Below are positions 49,411-60,200 of a stretch of DNA of 64,000 nucleotides, in pieces; position 1 is the first letter of the stretch; each line of letters begins with the position of its first letter. The translations under genes and the position numbers were made by a program. Under the pieces are notes generated by a model. That model did not search any database and was not told the origin of the DNA. It saw nothing but the letters and a program-made list of their open reading frames with translations. Location of the stretch: positions 23,600,502 through 23,664,501 of the forward strand of contig NC_089591.1 in NCBI RefSeq assembly GCF_019320115.1. Direction: 5' to 3'. The DNA comes from Miscanthus floridulus. Lineage: Eukaryota; Streptophyta; Magnoliopsida; Poales; Poaceae.

Positions 49411-52400
49411 TCAGTCTACCTGGACCCTACTTGGAAGGACCGAGCCCATGAACCCTGCTGTCTCCCGGACCCCTCCGCCGGGCCCCAATCCAAGTACTAT
49501 CACCTTCCCCTTCCCGCCATTTTTGACCGATGCCACCGCCACCGCCGGTTCAAGCACCTCCGCCGTCCAACTCTCAAGCTCCTCCTCAAGGAACTGTCCG
49601 GACGCCGCTGCGAGCGCCTGCACCGCCGTCTCCTCCACACGCGTCCCAGTTCCTCCTTGGCCGATGGCCCTGGCAAGCCTTGCGCGGATGGAGGCTGTGG
49701 CGTCGCCGCCACCGCCACCTTCCTTGTCGAGGGTGACCACGCTGGCCGCGAGGGCCTCAAGGAGGCCGTGGGGCTGTCCGTGCTCGCTCGAGTCGCTGGA
49801 ATCGCCTTCGTCGGTTATGTCGCTGGGGGCTCCATCGTCTTCGTCTTCGTCTTCGTCTGGGTCATCCTCGGCGCAGAGGTTGAGATCAAGGCTACCCAGC
49901 CCGACGTCGTGCCGTGCCCGCTTGCCCTCGCCCTGCGGTGACTCCGTCTTCCTCTTGAGAGCGCCGGACGACGCCTCGTCCTCCGACCACAGACGCAGGC
50001 TGATTATTTGGTCGCTGTCACCGCCGGGCAACTTCGATGCCGTCAGGATCACGATGCAGCCGGAGAGATCCAGTACTTGTCCGGACTGATGATCCTTGAG
50101 AGAACCGCTCTTCGATGCGGCGACCAGGCAGTCGGCGACGTCGCACGATGCGTTCTCGACATCGTCAACGATCACCACCAGCATCCTGCCACCCATCTCG
50201 GACGCCCTGGAGACAACATCCGAGCACAGCTCCTCCGCGCAGCTGAACTTGCTCGCGTCGGCGCAGATCACGCGATCAGCCAAGCCGCAGCGCGTCTCCG
50301 CGATCACCGTGACAGCGCGCCGCGTGGCGCTGTGGTCGCTCCCCTTCACGTACAGCCACGCGCCCATCGCACCGTCGCTCTCTCGGCGACGGCTAGCAAC
50401 CACCGCCTTGGCAATCTCCGCGACGACGGCTCCGGGCTGCCACGGGATGTTCCTGCGCAGCCTCTGCTCCAGCTCGCGCACCGCCGCTGCGGAGCCATCA
50501 CCGCTTCCCGGGGCGCGGCTGTCGGATGTCGCCGAGTCCGAGAGCGGGTGGCTGCCGAGAGCAAGCGTAGTTGCCACGCCCTGACATCCTGGCCCCATCG
50601 TCGGTGGACTCAGGCCCCAACGAGGACCCCTTGACGGTGAGGGCGGGGACCACCGTCCTGTCATGCTCTTGTGTTGCTCCATCAAGCCATCCAAGCCCAA
50701 GAACCCCGCCACGCTTGACTTGCTCTTGCTGGCAATTAGCAAGCAAGAACCAGACCACCATGGACACGGAGGGCAGCATGGATCAGAGCAGAGGTGAAGC
50801 TTGCGGCACAGCCGGCTCCATTTCGTCTTCAACTCGATCAGATATCTCTGCTAAACCATCAAAAGAATCATAGTTAGGAGTCACATCTTGTTAAGATCAG
50901 TAGCTTCTTGGCATGACAAGAAATCCAATTGTCATTGTTTTCTTACCTTGTGTGGTGTTTGGGCTGCCGGTGGCCTGTCCAACACCAGCCAGTCCGGAAG
51001 GCTGGCACGCGGGGCCTCCGCATCAGCCTCTGCCTTCACGAGCGACGCCTCACTCTCGTAGTGCTTGGTGCACTCGGTGCAGAGCACCAGCTGCATCTCA
51101 TCCTGCACATCTCTGCCCGCAAACGCAGTCGCCGCCCCCGCCATTGCGAAAGGATTCTGCCGAAGCTGCTGTGATGTCACCATTGCCGGAGGCACGCCTG
51201 CACTGGCACTAGACAGGACAAAGAAAGCAATGCTAAGCAATATAAGCGCATCACAATCATTCTAAAAAAAGATCAGGACGAAGCTTCTACTATATAAGAG
51301 TAGACAGGTTTCACAGAAATTGACCAACAAACAAGTAATCGAGTCTTACTTAATGTACTTTAGTCCTCTAATAGAGTAATAGTTTCAAGTAATCACAAAA
51401 CTTCAGCGAAGTCCCTTCTAATCAAGACAAAAGCAAATGTGTTACACTTACGCTAGGCAGGGACAAACAAATACATGTCATGAAAGAATACCGGTACTGG
51501 TACAAAGAGATGATAGAGCTTCTAGCCTTCAACTAGATTATAGATGAGTGCTTCTCAAACAAGATGAGCCAAAAACAATGTTGAAAGTAGCAGGCTATAG
51601 TGGTCTTATAGCGGTTGGACCCTCTCCCCACTATGCTTTTTTGTTCTTTCTCACGCTATGGCTGTTATGGATGCTATATCAGGCAATAGCGGCGCTAAAC
51701 AGCGATTGTTTTGAAGCATAGCCAGCCACTGTCGGGGCTATTTATTTAGTGACGCTAAACAGGTTCCACATGTTCTTTTAAGTTAGAATAAGTTAAAAAC
51801 TTAATCAACCAACATCTGATTGTCTGGTTAGTCTTTGTTTATGCCTTGGGCTTCTGGACAACTACTGATGTTATACTCACTTTGTCCTAAAAAGAATACC
51901 TCATGAGTCAAACAATTTCAAATTTAACTAGATTTATATAAAAAATACCATAAATATTTATAGACTCAAATAGTTCTATTATAATAATATAAATAAATTT
52001 CAAGCTTAATCTAGTAGGTATCATAAATATTAGTACTACTTATAAATATTTAGTCAAACATAAGATTGTTTGGAGTCATCAAAAAGTGAGAGTTACATAT
52101 TTTTGAAACGAGAAATCAGTTAATTTAATTGGAATAATGAATGTTCTAGCTTATAAATTATATTCAGTTTTCCAAAATGCTAAATGGCTTAGCGGCTGCT
52201 ATAGTGCAGCTATACAGCTTGTTCGTTTGGCTGTGGCTTGTCGTAAACGATCGTAAATTTCCAGCCGGAACAGTATTTTTCTCTCACATAAACCAGCCAA
52301 CAGTACTTCTTCACGAACCAGCAACGATACGAACCAGCCAACCGAACAGGCTGATAGTTGTGATAGCTGTTTCAGCAAGCCACCACTAAGGTCCCGTTTA

Positions 52401-54913
52401 GTTCCGAAAATTTTTGGCTTTTGGCTACTGTACCACTTTCGTTTGTATTTGGCAAAAATTGTTTAATTATGGACTATTTAGGCTTAAAAGATTCGTCTCA
52501 CGATTTCTCGGCTAACTGTGTAATTAGTTTTTTTTTGCGTCTATATTTAGTACTCCATGCATGTGTCGCAAGATTTGATGTGACGGGGAATCTTGAAAAT
52601 TTTTGGTTTTTGGCTTGCATCTAAACGGGGCCTAAATATCATAGTCCAATTTTCAACATTGGCCACAAAAGAAGTACTCCGTAAGTGTTTTTTTTCCCCT
52701 GACCGGTAGCCAGCACCAGTGCCAGAATAATCGAAACTTTCTATTTTATCAGAGATTTCCCCTCAACTCTGCATTGCAATACAGAAATGTGATTGAACTT
52801 GTGAAAGGCAGCATGATTGCAAGGAAAAGGGACGCAACGCAGCAGCATCGGATCAGTCTGACGCGTCCTCCCGGTGTACCAAAAGGAGGGCCGGATTCAG
52901 GATGCCAGGCACTGTCGCTGCATCAGATGAAGCCCTTTTCTCGTCAGACAGACGGCCTGTTCGCTGGTTGGTTTCTGGGCTGATTTGGGTTGGTTGGTGC
53001 TGGTTTATTATGAGAAAAAAAAATACTGTTAGCTGACTGGTTTGGCTGGTTGAAAAAAAAAAGCGAACAGGCCTCAGATCGATGGAATCTCTGCCCCGCG
53101 GTACAGATAGGGGAAAAAAAATCACAGGGCTGCTAGGCTACCATCCGGTTCCCCCAACAACAAGCATCTCTTGTTCCTCAACTCTGCAAGATTCCAGTAC
53201 CTTGAGTTTACATGACAAGCTAGCTCATTAATTGTTACTAGGAACTAGGAGTAGTGTAGCAGGTGGATGCTGCCCCACGGGGGAGCTTGCAAGATGCACG
53301 CTGACCTGACCAGCTTGTCCGTTTGCTTGTTCTAGACAGTCGTGAGCAAGAATGGAGGGCCAGAGCAAGAATGCAACAGTAGTGAGCAAAAGGGAACACG
53401 GACACGAGCACAGACAGAAACATGGTGGCAGCACGCAGGAGAGCATAGTACTGTAGTATGTAGGAAAGCAGGTTTCGAGGTTGGGAACTGGTTTGCTTGG
53501 TGCTTACCATGGGAGGGAGGAGGAGGACGACGATGAGGAATGGAGGCTGTTGAGGGACAGGCCGGTGCCGGTGGGGACCACCACGGCCTGCAGCGCCCAG
53601 GCGGACTCCAGCGGCCGCCGGCGCCGCTGCTGCCACCTCATGTACGTCTGATAGCTGGCAGTGGCCACGAGCCAGGCGCGGCCGCGGGAGGCTCGGAGGT
53701 CGTCGAGGACGCGCCCGAGCTCGGCCACCATGTGCTCCACGGGGCTGTACGACGACACCTTGTGGTTGTCGTTGGGTTCCTCATCGAGCGCCCACCGCAG
53801 GTCTCCCACGTAGACCACCAGCCCGCCGCCGCGCTGGAGCTGGACGGCGTCCACGCTACGGCGGAGCTCGGAGGCCCGGGCGTTCACGTCGGCGCGGCTC
53901 ATGAGGCGGACGTGCACGTAGGAGAGCTGCAGTTTGAGGAGGTGAGCGCCGGCGAGGTCTTCGGGGACGTCGCCGCGCTCGAGGCGCCGCAGCAGCTCGC
54001 CGGCCACGGCCTCCGCCATGGACACCGAGTCGCCAACCACAACGGGGTTGCTTCGCCGCCCCTGCTTCCGGACCATCACTTCCAGGACCGCGCGGACGTC
54101 GTCGTTGCAGGCGCTCGGGCCCGGCGCGGCCAAGAACTGCGCCGGCCACAGCCCGAAGCCGTCACCACCTTTGCTGCCGGAGGAAATGCTGGGGTCGATG
54201 AAGAAGTGGGGAGGGATGGGTGGCGGCGGCGGGGACTGTGGCGGCATGAGCGCGCTCTCCTCCTCGACGTTGCTCTTGACTGTAGCGCTGGAGAAGCCGG
54301 CTTCCCGCATGACGCGGCTCACGCTGGGGTCGTCGAGGATGGACATGACCAGCTGCTCCAGCTCCACCTTGATGGCGAGTAGTGGCTGCTGCTGCGGCGG
54401 CGGCGCATTTGCTGGTGGCGGCGGCTGCTGGAGCTCAACGCACCCGCGGCGCTGGTTGGACTGCGCGCGCTTGAGGGCGGCGACGAGCGCGTTGGAGAGT
54501 GTGGGGCTGGGCTGGATAAGCGGCGACGTGAACAGCGCCGTCGAGGAGGGCGGCGAGTGCGGGCCGGAAGCGGGCAGGCGGTTGAGCGCGACATTGAAGC
54601 ATAGCTCGAGCGCGCGGCACTGGAATGGGTGCTGCGGCGCGCCGTGAGACGACGCCGCACCGGGCGCCGGGTGCGAGCGCAGGCAGGCACGCTTGAGCAG
54701 ACCGTACGGCGCCGCCGGGGACTCGGGTGAGTAGAAGGCCGCGAGAGGCTGCGCGCACGCGGCGGCGGCGGGGCCGGTCAGCAGCGCGAACGCCACGTGC
54801 AGCGGCGTGACCTGCGCATGGCCGCGCCGGCGCGCAAGCGCGAGCGCGAGCTTGAGCACCGCGGCCGCCTCGGCGGTGAGCGACTGATGGATGGTGTATG
54901 CCCCCGCCCGCAT
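49411..54913 (-). CDS. SMXL: SMAX1-LIKE protein (SMXL4/5-type), Clp-related repressor
   Basis: Three exons fit: 54913-53508, 51208-50947 and 50847-49411, about 1034 residues. Donors are ATG|GTAAG and AAG|GTAAGA, and acceptors TCTAG|TG and TTAGCAG|AG. An acceptor 15 bp later, at 50832, is possible. The N-terminus MRAGAYTIHQSLTAEAAAVLKLAL starts the double Clp-N domain (residues about 1-180). A degenerate P-loop region (SNPVVVGDSVSMAEAVAGELLRRL, about 290) and the LESAWALQAVVVP block (about 440) are SMXL hallmarks. The third exon carries the second P-loop NTPase-like part and an EAR motif, LDLNL (near 49890), which recruits TOPLESS corepressors. SMXLs are nuclear repressors. SMAX1 and SMXL6-8/D53 are degraded in karrikin or strigolactone signalling through an RGKT motif, and I do not see RGKT here. 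That fits SMXL3/4/5, linked to phloem development. No disrupting stop is seen. Confidence 0.9.
51876..52105. mobile_element. Stowaway-like MITE in SMXL intron 1
   Basis: CTCACTTTGTCCTAAAAAG after a TA resembles the Stowaway end CTCCCTCCGTCCTAAAA. AT-rich sequence follows, ending near AAAGTGAGAG. The right TIR is degraded. Confidence 0.5.
52216..52352. mobile_element. short MITE with AGCCTGTTCG-type ends, in SMXL intron 1
   Basis: Left end AGCTTGTTCGTTTGGCTG pairs with right end CAGCCAACCGAACAGGCT. The body is about 137 bp. A convincing TSD was not found. Related to the unit at 52954 by its end sequence. Confidence 0.6.
52391..52632. mobile_element. Tourist-like MITE with TAA TSD in SMXL intron 1
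   Basis: Ends GGTCCCGTTTAGTTCC and GCATCTAAACGGGGCC form the inverted repeat, and TAA flanks both sides (52388-52390, 52633-52635). Internal sequence (TTATGGACTA, CGTCTCACGATTT) is shared with the MITE at 56707. Confidence 0.82.
52954..53073. mobile_element. short MITE with GGCCTGTTCGC ends in SMXL intron 1
   Basis: GGCCTGTTCGCTGG and GCGAACAGGCC are the inverted ends of a 120-bp unit with a T/A-poor, TGG-rich body. No exact TSD found. Confidence 0.65.
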
Positions 54914-54962
54914 CCCTCACCGTCACCCCGCCACACCCCTCCACCTAACACGCTGTATGTGA

Positions 54963-55002
54963 CAATGGGAGGGAAAGACGCAGCAATGGGAGGGAAAGAC
55001 GC
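54963..55002. repeat. 19-bp direct repeat upstream of SMXL
   Basis: CAATGGGAGGGAAAGACGC occurs twice, at 54963-54981 and 54984-55002, 50-90 bp upstream of the SMXL start codon. It lies in the probable 5' UTR or core promoter. Confidence 0.7.
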
Positions 55003-55283
55003 CTTCTTTCGTGCTCGAACGTAGGGAGGCAGCGCAGCAATGATGGCGTGTGGTGTGAGCTAGCTGAGCGCTTCTCCCCTCTGTTTTATCAGATCAGATG
55101 AGAGCGCTCTGCGGCTGCTTGGCAATAGGTGCCGTCTGTCTGTGTGGACGTGCCCAGGCTAGCTAGTGCTGGCGTGCTGCTGCCTCCTTTTATGGCTGCT
55201 TTTGTTTACTATACCTTTGTAGAGTATTCTCTCTCCAACCATTTCACGGAGAATTTGAGATTGAAGTGGATTTTTTTTCATTG

Positions 55284-55452
55284 AATCTAGGGCCTTCTTT
55301 AGTTTCCACACAAATAAATTAATTAGACTTAGTAAATTCGTCTCGTGTTCTATAATTTTTTTATTAGTATCTGAACATCTCATGCGACACTCTCATATAA
55401 CATCCGATGTAACATCTCAAAACTTTACGCGCTGAATCTAACCAAACACCTA
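55284..55452. mobile_element. degraded MITE
   Basis: GGGCCTTCTTTAGTTTCC at the left and ATCTAACCAAACACC at the right resemble degraded ends of the Tourist-like group. Internal AATTAGACTTAGTAAATTCGTC resembles the units at 52391 and 56707. Confidence 0.4.
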
Positions 55453-55516
55453 GCTACTAAATTTAGTAGCTTTTAGTCATTTTAGTAACTTTTCAACCAA
55501 ACGCTATGACTAAAAG

Positions 55517-56142
55517 CAGTGTTCGCCTACACGGCCGTGTAGACCGATTACTCGGCGTGTAATCGCTACTCGGTAGCCGAACGTGCAGTTTAGGCCATAA
55601 ACGGTAGGTTACACGGAATCGCCGTGTAAACGGTAAAAAACGGCCGTGTAATCGGTCTACACGGCCGTGTAGGTGAACACTGGGTAATATTTTGAAAATA
55701 AATTATTTTCAAAATATTACCAATGTTTATGATGTGTAATAAGTACCATTAGATTAGTTGTGAAATATACTTTCATAATAAAATTATTTGAATATACAAA
55801 TATTAATATTACTTTCTACATACTTAGTCAAACTTAAAAGAGTTTGACTCCTCGATAAGTGAGATGTGCACTTATTTTAGGATGGAGGGAGTATTTTATT
55901 AGGCACTTAGGCTATTAGGTCTAGCACTTAGGTTCTTAATTCTATATTATTGGACTAACCGTTGTTGTGTAATTCTATATTATCTATGTTATAGGAATAT
56001 ATACACAGGTTATTATAGTTATTTTTACAAATAAAGTAAAAACGAGTAATCCGTGTAAAACCGTGTACACGCCGTGTACACGGTCTAAACGCTACACGAG
56101 ACCTCGCCGACTGTCTACCGTTTACCGTTTAGAAAAACATTA
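55517..56142. mobile_element. non-autonomous hAT element with 8-bp TSD
   Basis: ACTAAAAG flanks both sides (55509-55516 and 56143-56150), the 8-bp duplication of hAT elements. Ends are CAGTGTTCGCCTACACGG and, reversed, TAATGTTTTTCTAAACGG. Near the left end lies an inverted pair, 55517-55551 and 55648-55682, sharing TACACGGCCGTGTAGACCG. Many ACACGG/CCGTGT units fill both subterminal regions, as is usual for hAT transposase binding. A Stowaway-like end (GGATGGAGGGAGTA, near 55880) lies inside, so another MITE may be nested. Confidence 0.82.
55683..55721. repeat. 39-bp perfect palindrome
   Basis: Arms GGTAATATTTTGAAAATAA and its complement are separated by a single A. It starts directly after the right arm of the larger inverted repeat in the hAT element. 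Confidence 0.85.
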
Positions 56143-56150
56143 ACTAAAAG

Positions 56151-56706
56151 CTACTAAAAGAGCTTTAGTCCTATCTAGTAACTCTAAAATTATTAAAGAT
56201 GACTAAATCTTTTAATAGCTACTAAAGTTTTAGTAGCTCGACCCCAACACCCACAGTGATTGGCTATACGGAGGGTAGCGGTACTGTTCATCAGAGTTGA
56301 TTTTTTTCAACCTCGTCCTCTCAGATAGCAGTAGGGCCTAGATAGCAGGTAGAAACAGGATAAGCCAATTTTTTTTTTTTTTTGGCTCCGCAGCTCCTCT
56401 GTTTCAGCGAGAGAGAAAAAGGAGAGAAAACGGATTCCATAAACAGTAGATGAACAGTGCGCGGTGTCAGAGGCGGAGGAATCCCCCCACCCCACCCACC
56501 ACCCAAAGAGTCCCGAAGTGTGGCGGATGCCGCCTGCTGAGCTACCGCGCCTTTGCACAGCCGCGTCAGCCTTTGCTCCCTGCTTTCTCTCACGCCCAGT
56601 GTGCGCTGCGCGCCAATGCCATGCAACGGTCCTTTTCTTTTGCTGCAGCACAGGACTCTGTTTTTCAGGGAAGCAGGGATCGATCGAGCTTATCCTTTCA
56701 CACACG
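56151..56706. other. unassigned DNA between hAT and MITE
   Basis: The first ~100 bp are remnants of a TAGCTACTAAAAG-rich MITE that surrounds the hAT insertion. The rest includes a T11-plus tract (near 56370) and a GC-rich part (56460-56640) with ORFs that I do not recognise. Confidence 0.4.
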
Positions 56707-56950
56707 ACTGCGAGCGTGTTTAGTTGGGTGAGAGTTTGAATTTGGCTACTGTAGCACTTTCGTTTTTATTTGGTAATTAGTATTCAATTATGGACTAATT
56801 AGACTCAAAACGTTCGTCTCGCGATTTCAAACTAAGCTGTGTAATTAGTTTTTTTTCATCTACATTTAATGCTCTATGCACGTATCGCAAGATTCGATAT
56901 GATGGCTACTGTAGCACTTTTGGGAAGTTTTTTTGAACTAAACACGGGCC
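56707..56950. mobile_element. Tourist-like MITE, related to the intron copy
   Basis: Ends GCGTGTTTAGTT and GAACTAAACACGGGCC. The body shares GGCTACTGTAGCACTTTCG and GTGTAATTAGTTTTTTT with 52391-52632. No TSD is left. It ends 36 bp before the MULE TSD. Confidence 0.65.
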
Positions 56951-56994
56951 GCCTATCCATGCAGCCATGCAGAAGTGCTCTCTTGTTTTGTTTT

Positions 56995-57209
56995 GAGTAA
57001 ATTAGCCGGTACTTAAAGTATTGGGCTGATTTCGTCTGGGTTCCCACACTATAAAATCGCACTATTGGCTCCCCAATCTACTTAATTCATTCTATGTAGG
57101 TCCTAAACAATCCAGATGGTGTCAAGCAGTCGACGTGGCTGTCCACGTACGCACGATCTCATCTTCTCCACCACACTCCTTTCCTTTCTCTCGGACGGAC
57201 CTCGGGTAC
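56995..57209 (+). repeat. left TIR of the Pack-MULE
   Basis: It pairs with 61494-61769 reversed, sharing TTAAAGTATTGGGCTGATTT, CGCACTATTGGCTCCCCAAT and TCTCGGACGGACCT. The inner ~55 bp (57155-57209) are the reverse complement of the captured kinase 3' end. Confidence 0.9.
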
Positions 57210-57214
57210 GTCCG

Positions 57215-60200
57215 CCACTGCCTGGAGCCACGGGACTGCACCGGCCGCCTCCAACCCTTGCATCTGGTACGCCCTGGAGGTGCTGGAGCAGGAGGCGGCC
57301 AAGTGCACGGAGAAGGCAGACGTGTACAGCTTTGGGATGGTGTAACACCTCAGGTGTTTAAAAACTAAAACCTGCCATGTCATCATATGCATTGCAAAGC
57401 ATTTGGCATTTAGTGAAAATTTTAATATGCATACACTAAAATAAGTTTACATTTTATGTGGAATGTGTTGAATTGTATTGTTTGAATCAAGTTTAAAATT
57501 TGGTTTAAATTTGAATTTTCAAGACAACCCTAATTTTTCAGTATTTAAATTCTACCATAAAAACCCATTTCAAAATCTAAGCACATTTTGGGGTTGAGTC
57601 TTAAAGCAAAAGTGTAGAGCTTGTCAAGTTATACAAAGTTTGTTTTTGGAGTTTTCAAAGTTGTTATGAAAAATTTGAAGTAATTTGAAAAGGCGTAATT
57701 CGTTAAATGTTCCCTATTTGAATTCAAAAGTTTATTTCAAAATATAGACCGAATTAGGGGGTGCTTATAAAAGCAAAGTTGTAGAACTTTGGATTTTGAG
57801 CAGCTTTTATTTTTGGAGAATTTTGAGTTGTTATACAAATTTGGGAGTAATTTGAATTTTAAAACGGATGGCAATTCTATAATTTGGAGGAACAGTACCA
57901 CGACCACCGCCCCACCGCCGGTGTAGTTTCTCCGGTCTTCCAGACGTGCCTGTGGCTGCCCTTGGCTTTGTGCTGGCGTGGTGAAGGTCACTGCGTGTCG
58001 TCTCCTCGCTCTCTTGGCCGCGCTATAAAGCTCTGACGCCGTCATCGACTTTCCTTTCTCTGCTCTGTTTTCCCCGTCGCCTTGCTCATCTCCGGCGAGC
58101 CCTTGTCGTCGAACCAGCGCCTCCTCTGTCACAGCAAAGCGCCCAGTAGTTTCGCCTACTCCTTGTGCATCCATCTAGCTAGCTTGGGTCGTCTGATTTC
58201 ACCTGGAAACCGCGGTGCGAACTCTTCTTCCTCGCGGCCGGCAACCTCTCCGTCACAGGTGCCTCTTCGTGGCCAGCGTCCTCCGGTGAGCCGTTGTCCT
58301 TGATCAGTGTAGCTACAGCTTCGTCTCGATGTTGTGGTGCTTAATCCATTGTTGCTTGCTCGTTTTGCCCACTGCAGTCGCCGGAACACCGCCGTCGACG
58401 AAGTCTGCTCCGCCGTGACCACTGTCAACGTCGACCCATGTCACCATAGCTTCTCCGGTCTCGTTCTTTGCTCCAACGTGATCGTGGTGAGCTGCTGAAC
58501 CTTCCCGTGCCTTTTGTTTGATCTCTACCGGCCTTGTTTCGCCAGCGTAGCGCTGCCGTGTCACCGCGTCCGCCATGGCCGGCGTCAGCCTCGAATCGTG
58601 CCGTGATTGAGTTAGCTAGTGTCTCCAATCAACGCGCCATGTTGTTGCGAGTGTTTTGGTACTTTGGCCGTCGCCGTTAGACTCACCGTCGGCGAGTTAG
58701 CGTCGGTCAACGCCGTCGTAATCGCGGTCAAAGCTGGAGGTTAGGGATGACAGGTGGGACCCGTATGTCAGCGACTGTGCTGTTTGAAAATGATTTTCCC
58801 TTTTTCAGAATTGAATGAATAGTGTTTGTTTTTGTTATTTTTGTGTAGATTTATTTAGAGCTCCAAAAATTATGAAAATTTTTGTGTGACCTCTCTGTGA
58901 TGAATATTATTTAGGAAAAATATGAAATATTGAATTACAGTACTTTTTGAATGTGATGAAAATTGCTCAATTAATTAATAAATGGATTTCCATGATTTTT
59001 CTAGGCTCAATTAATTATCCAAAAATTATGAAATTTGTTTTGCCACTTACTTATCATGTGATGAATCTTTACTAAAATTTTGAGCTCAATTGGAATAAGT
59101 TGATTTATTTCATAATTTTAAATTAAATAATTAATTCATAAAAGCAAATAGTAACCTTTAATGATTTAGGTTTTGTTTGAAATTTTGGATTGAGTGATGA
59201 CCTTGGGTCATTAGTTGGTAATGATCCTTGGCAATTGATGTATGTGTTACGAGACAGGTTTAGTCGTTTGAGTTGCAACCGTACCGCGAAGGAAAGTTGT
59301 ATTCGATTTGTTAATTTTACATCCATCATCAAGCATCATGTTTCGTATTCTGCATCATATTAAACATGGTATTGTTACTACGTGTAGCGAATGAAGGTGA
59401 ACACATGGTAGTTAATCAAGTTACGGAGGAGGTTAATCCGCCTGTTGAGGTCGGATCTGATACTTGTGGAATGTCGCAGGAACTTAACTTTTCTGTCAAT
59501 GAAGGCAAGCCCCGGATGCATTTAACCCTACCTTGTGTTTTACAAATTTTATCACTTTTGCTTTTATATACTGCATTAAGTGATTAGGAGTCAAGTGGGA
59601 ACCTAATTGGTGCATTACCAACCTTGTTTTTCTATATCTACCTTGATTACCTGTTTTATTCGTAAATGTCTAGATATGCTTAGTCATGCTTAGTCGGGTG
59701 ATTACCTGTCACTCGAGAATTTTAAATGGATCTTTGGTTACTTATGTTATCATGAGATATGAGCATGGAAGTAATAAATCTAGACCGGGCAGACTCGGTG
59801 TGTGAGAGCCACAAGACATGGAGGTCTTGTGAGCGGCTTCTTTCCGCCTGTGTCGATTAAGGTCCGTCCATTGTTGAATTGCATGAGATGAGACTTTGTA
59901 GTACTAACCACATACTCCGGTAAGCCTTAACTTGGCGATTTTATTATGAGAATGGCTAATCGCGCACTGGGAGTGGAGAGATGGCGAGAATAGCGTGTAC
60001 CCACGTGATAATGGGCCAGATTGGTGGAGTACTGTATTCTCGGGTGGCGTGGACCCGTTCTTGTTTTAGGAGACCTGAGAGTAGGTTGATATATGTAAGT
60101 CGGGGACCAGCATATGTCATGTGGTCTGGAATCCCCAACTGGGTTAATAATCGATTCGAATCGTCGTTGCTCCTCGGTTATGGAGACTCAACTCACTATT

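Noticed and set aside
49500..50634. Long plus-strand ORFs opposite SMXL exon 3 (up to 267 codons)
   Set aside because: They are antisense shadows of a GC-rich coding exon. The minus-strand frame carries the recognisable SMXL blocks and valid splice sites.
53540..54647. Plus-strand ORFs of 209-280 codons opposite SMXL exon 1
   Set aside because: They are GC-rich antisense shadows with no domain; the minus strand has the double Clp-N domain.
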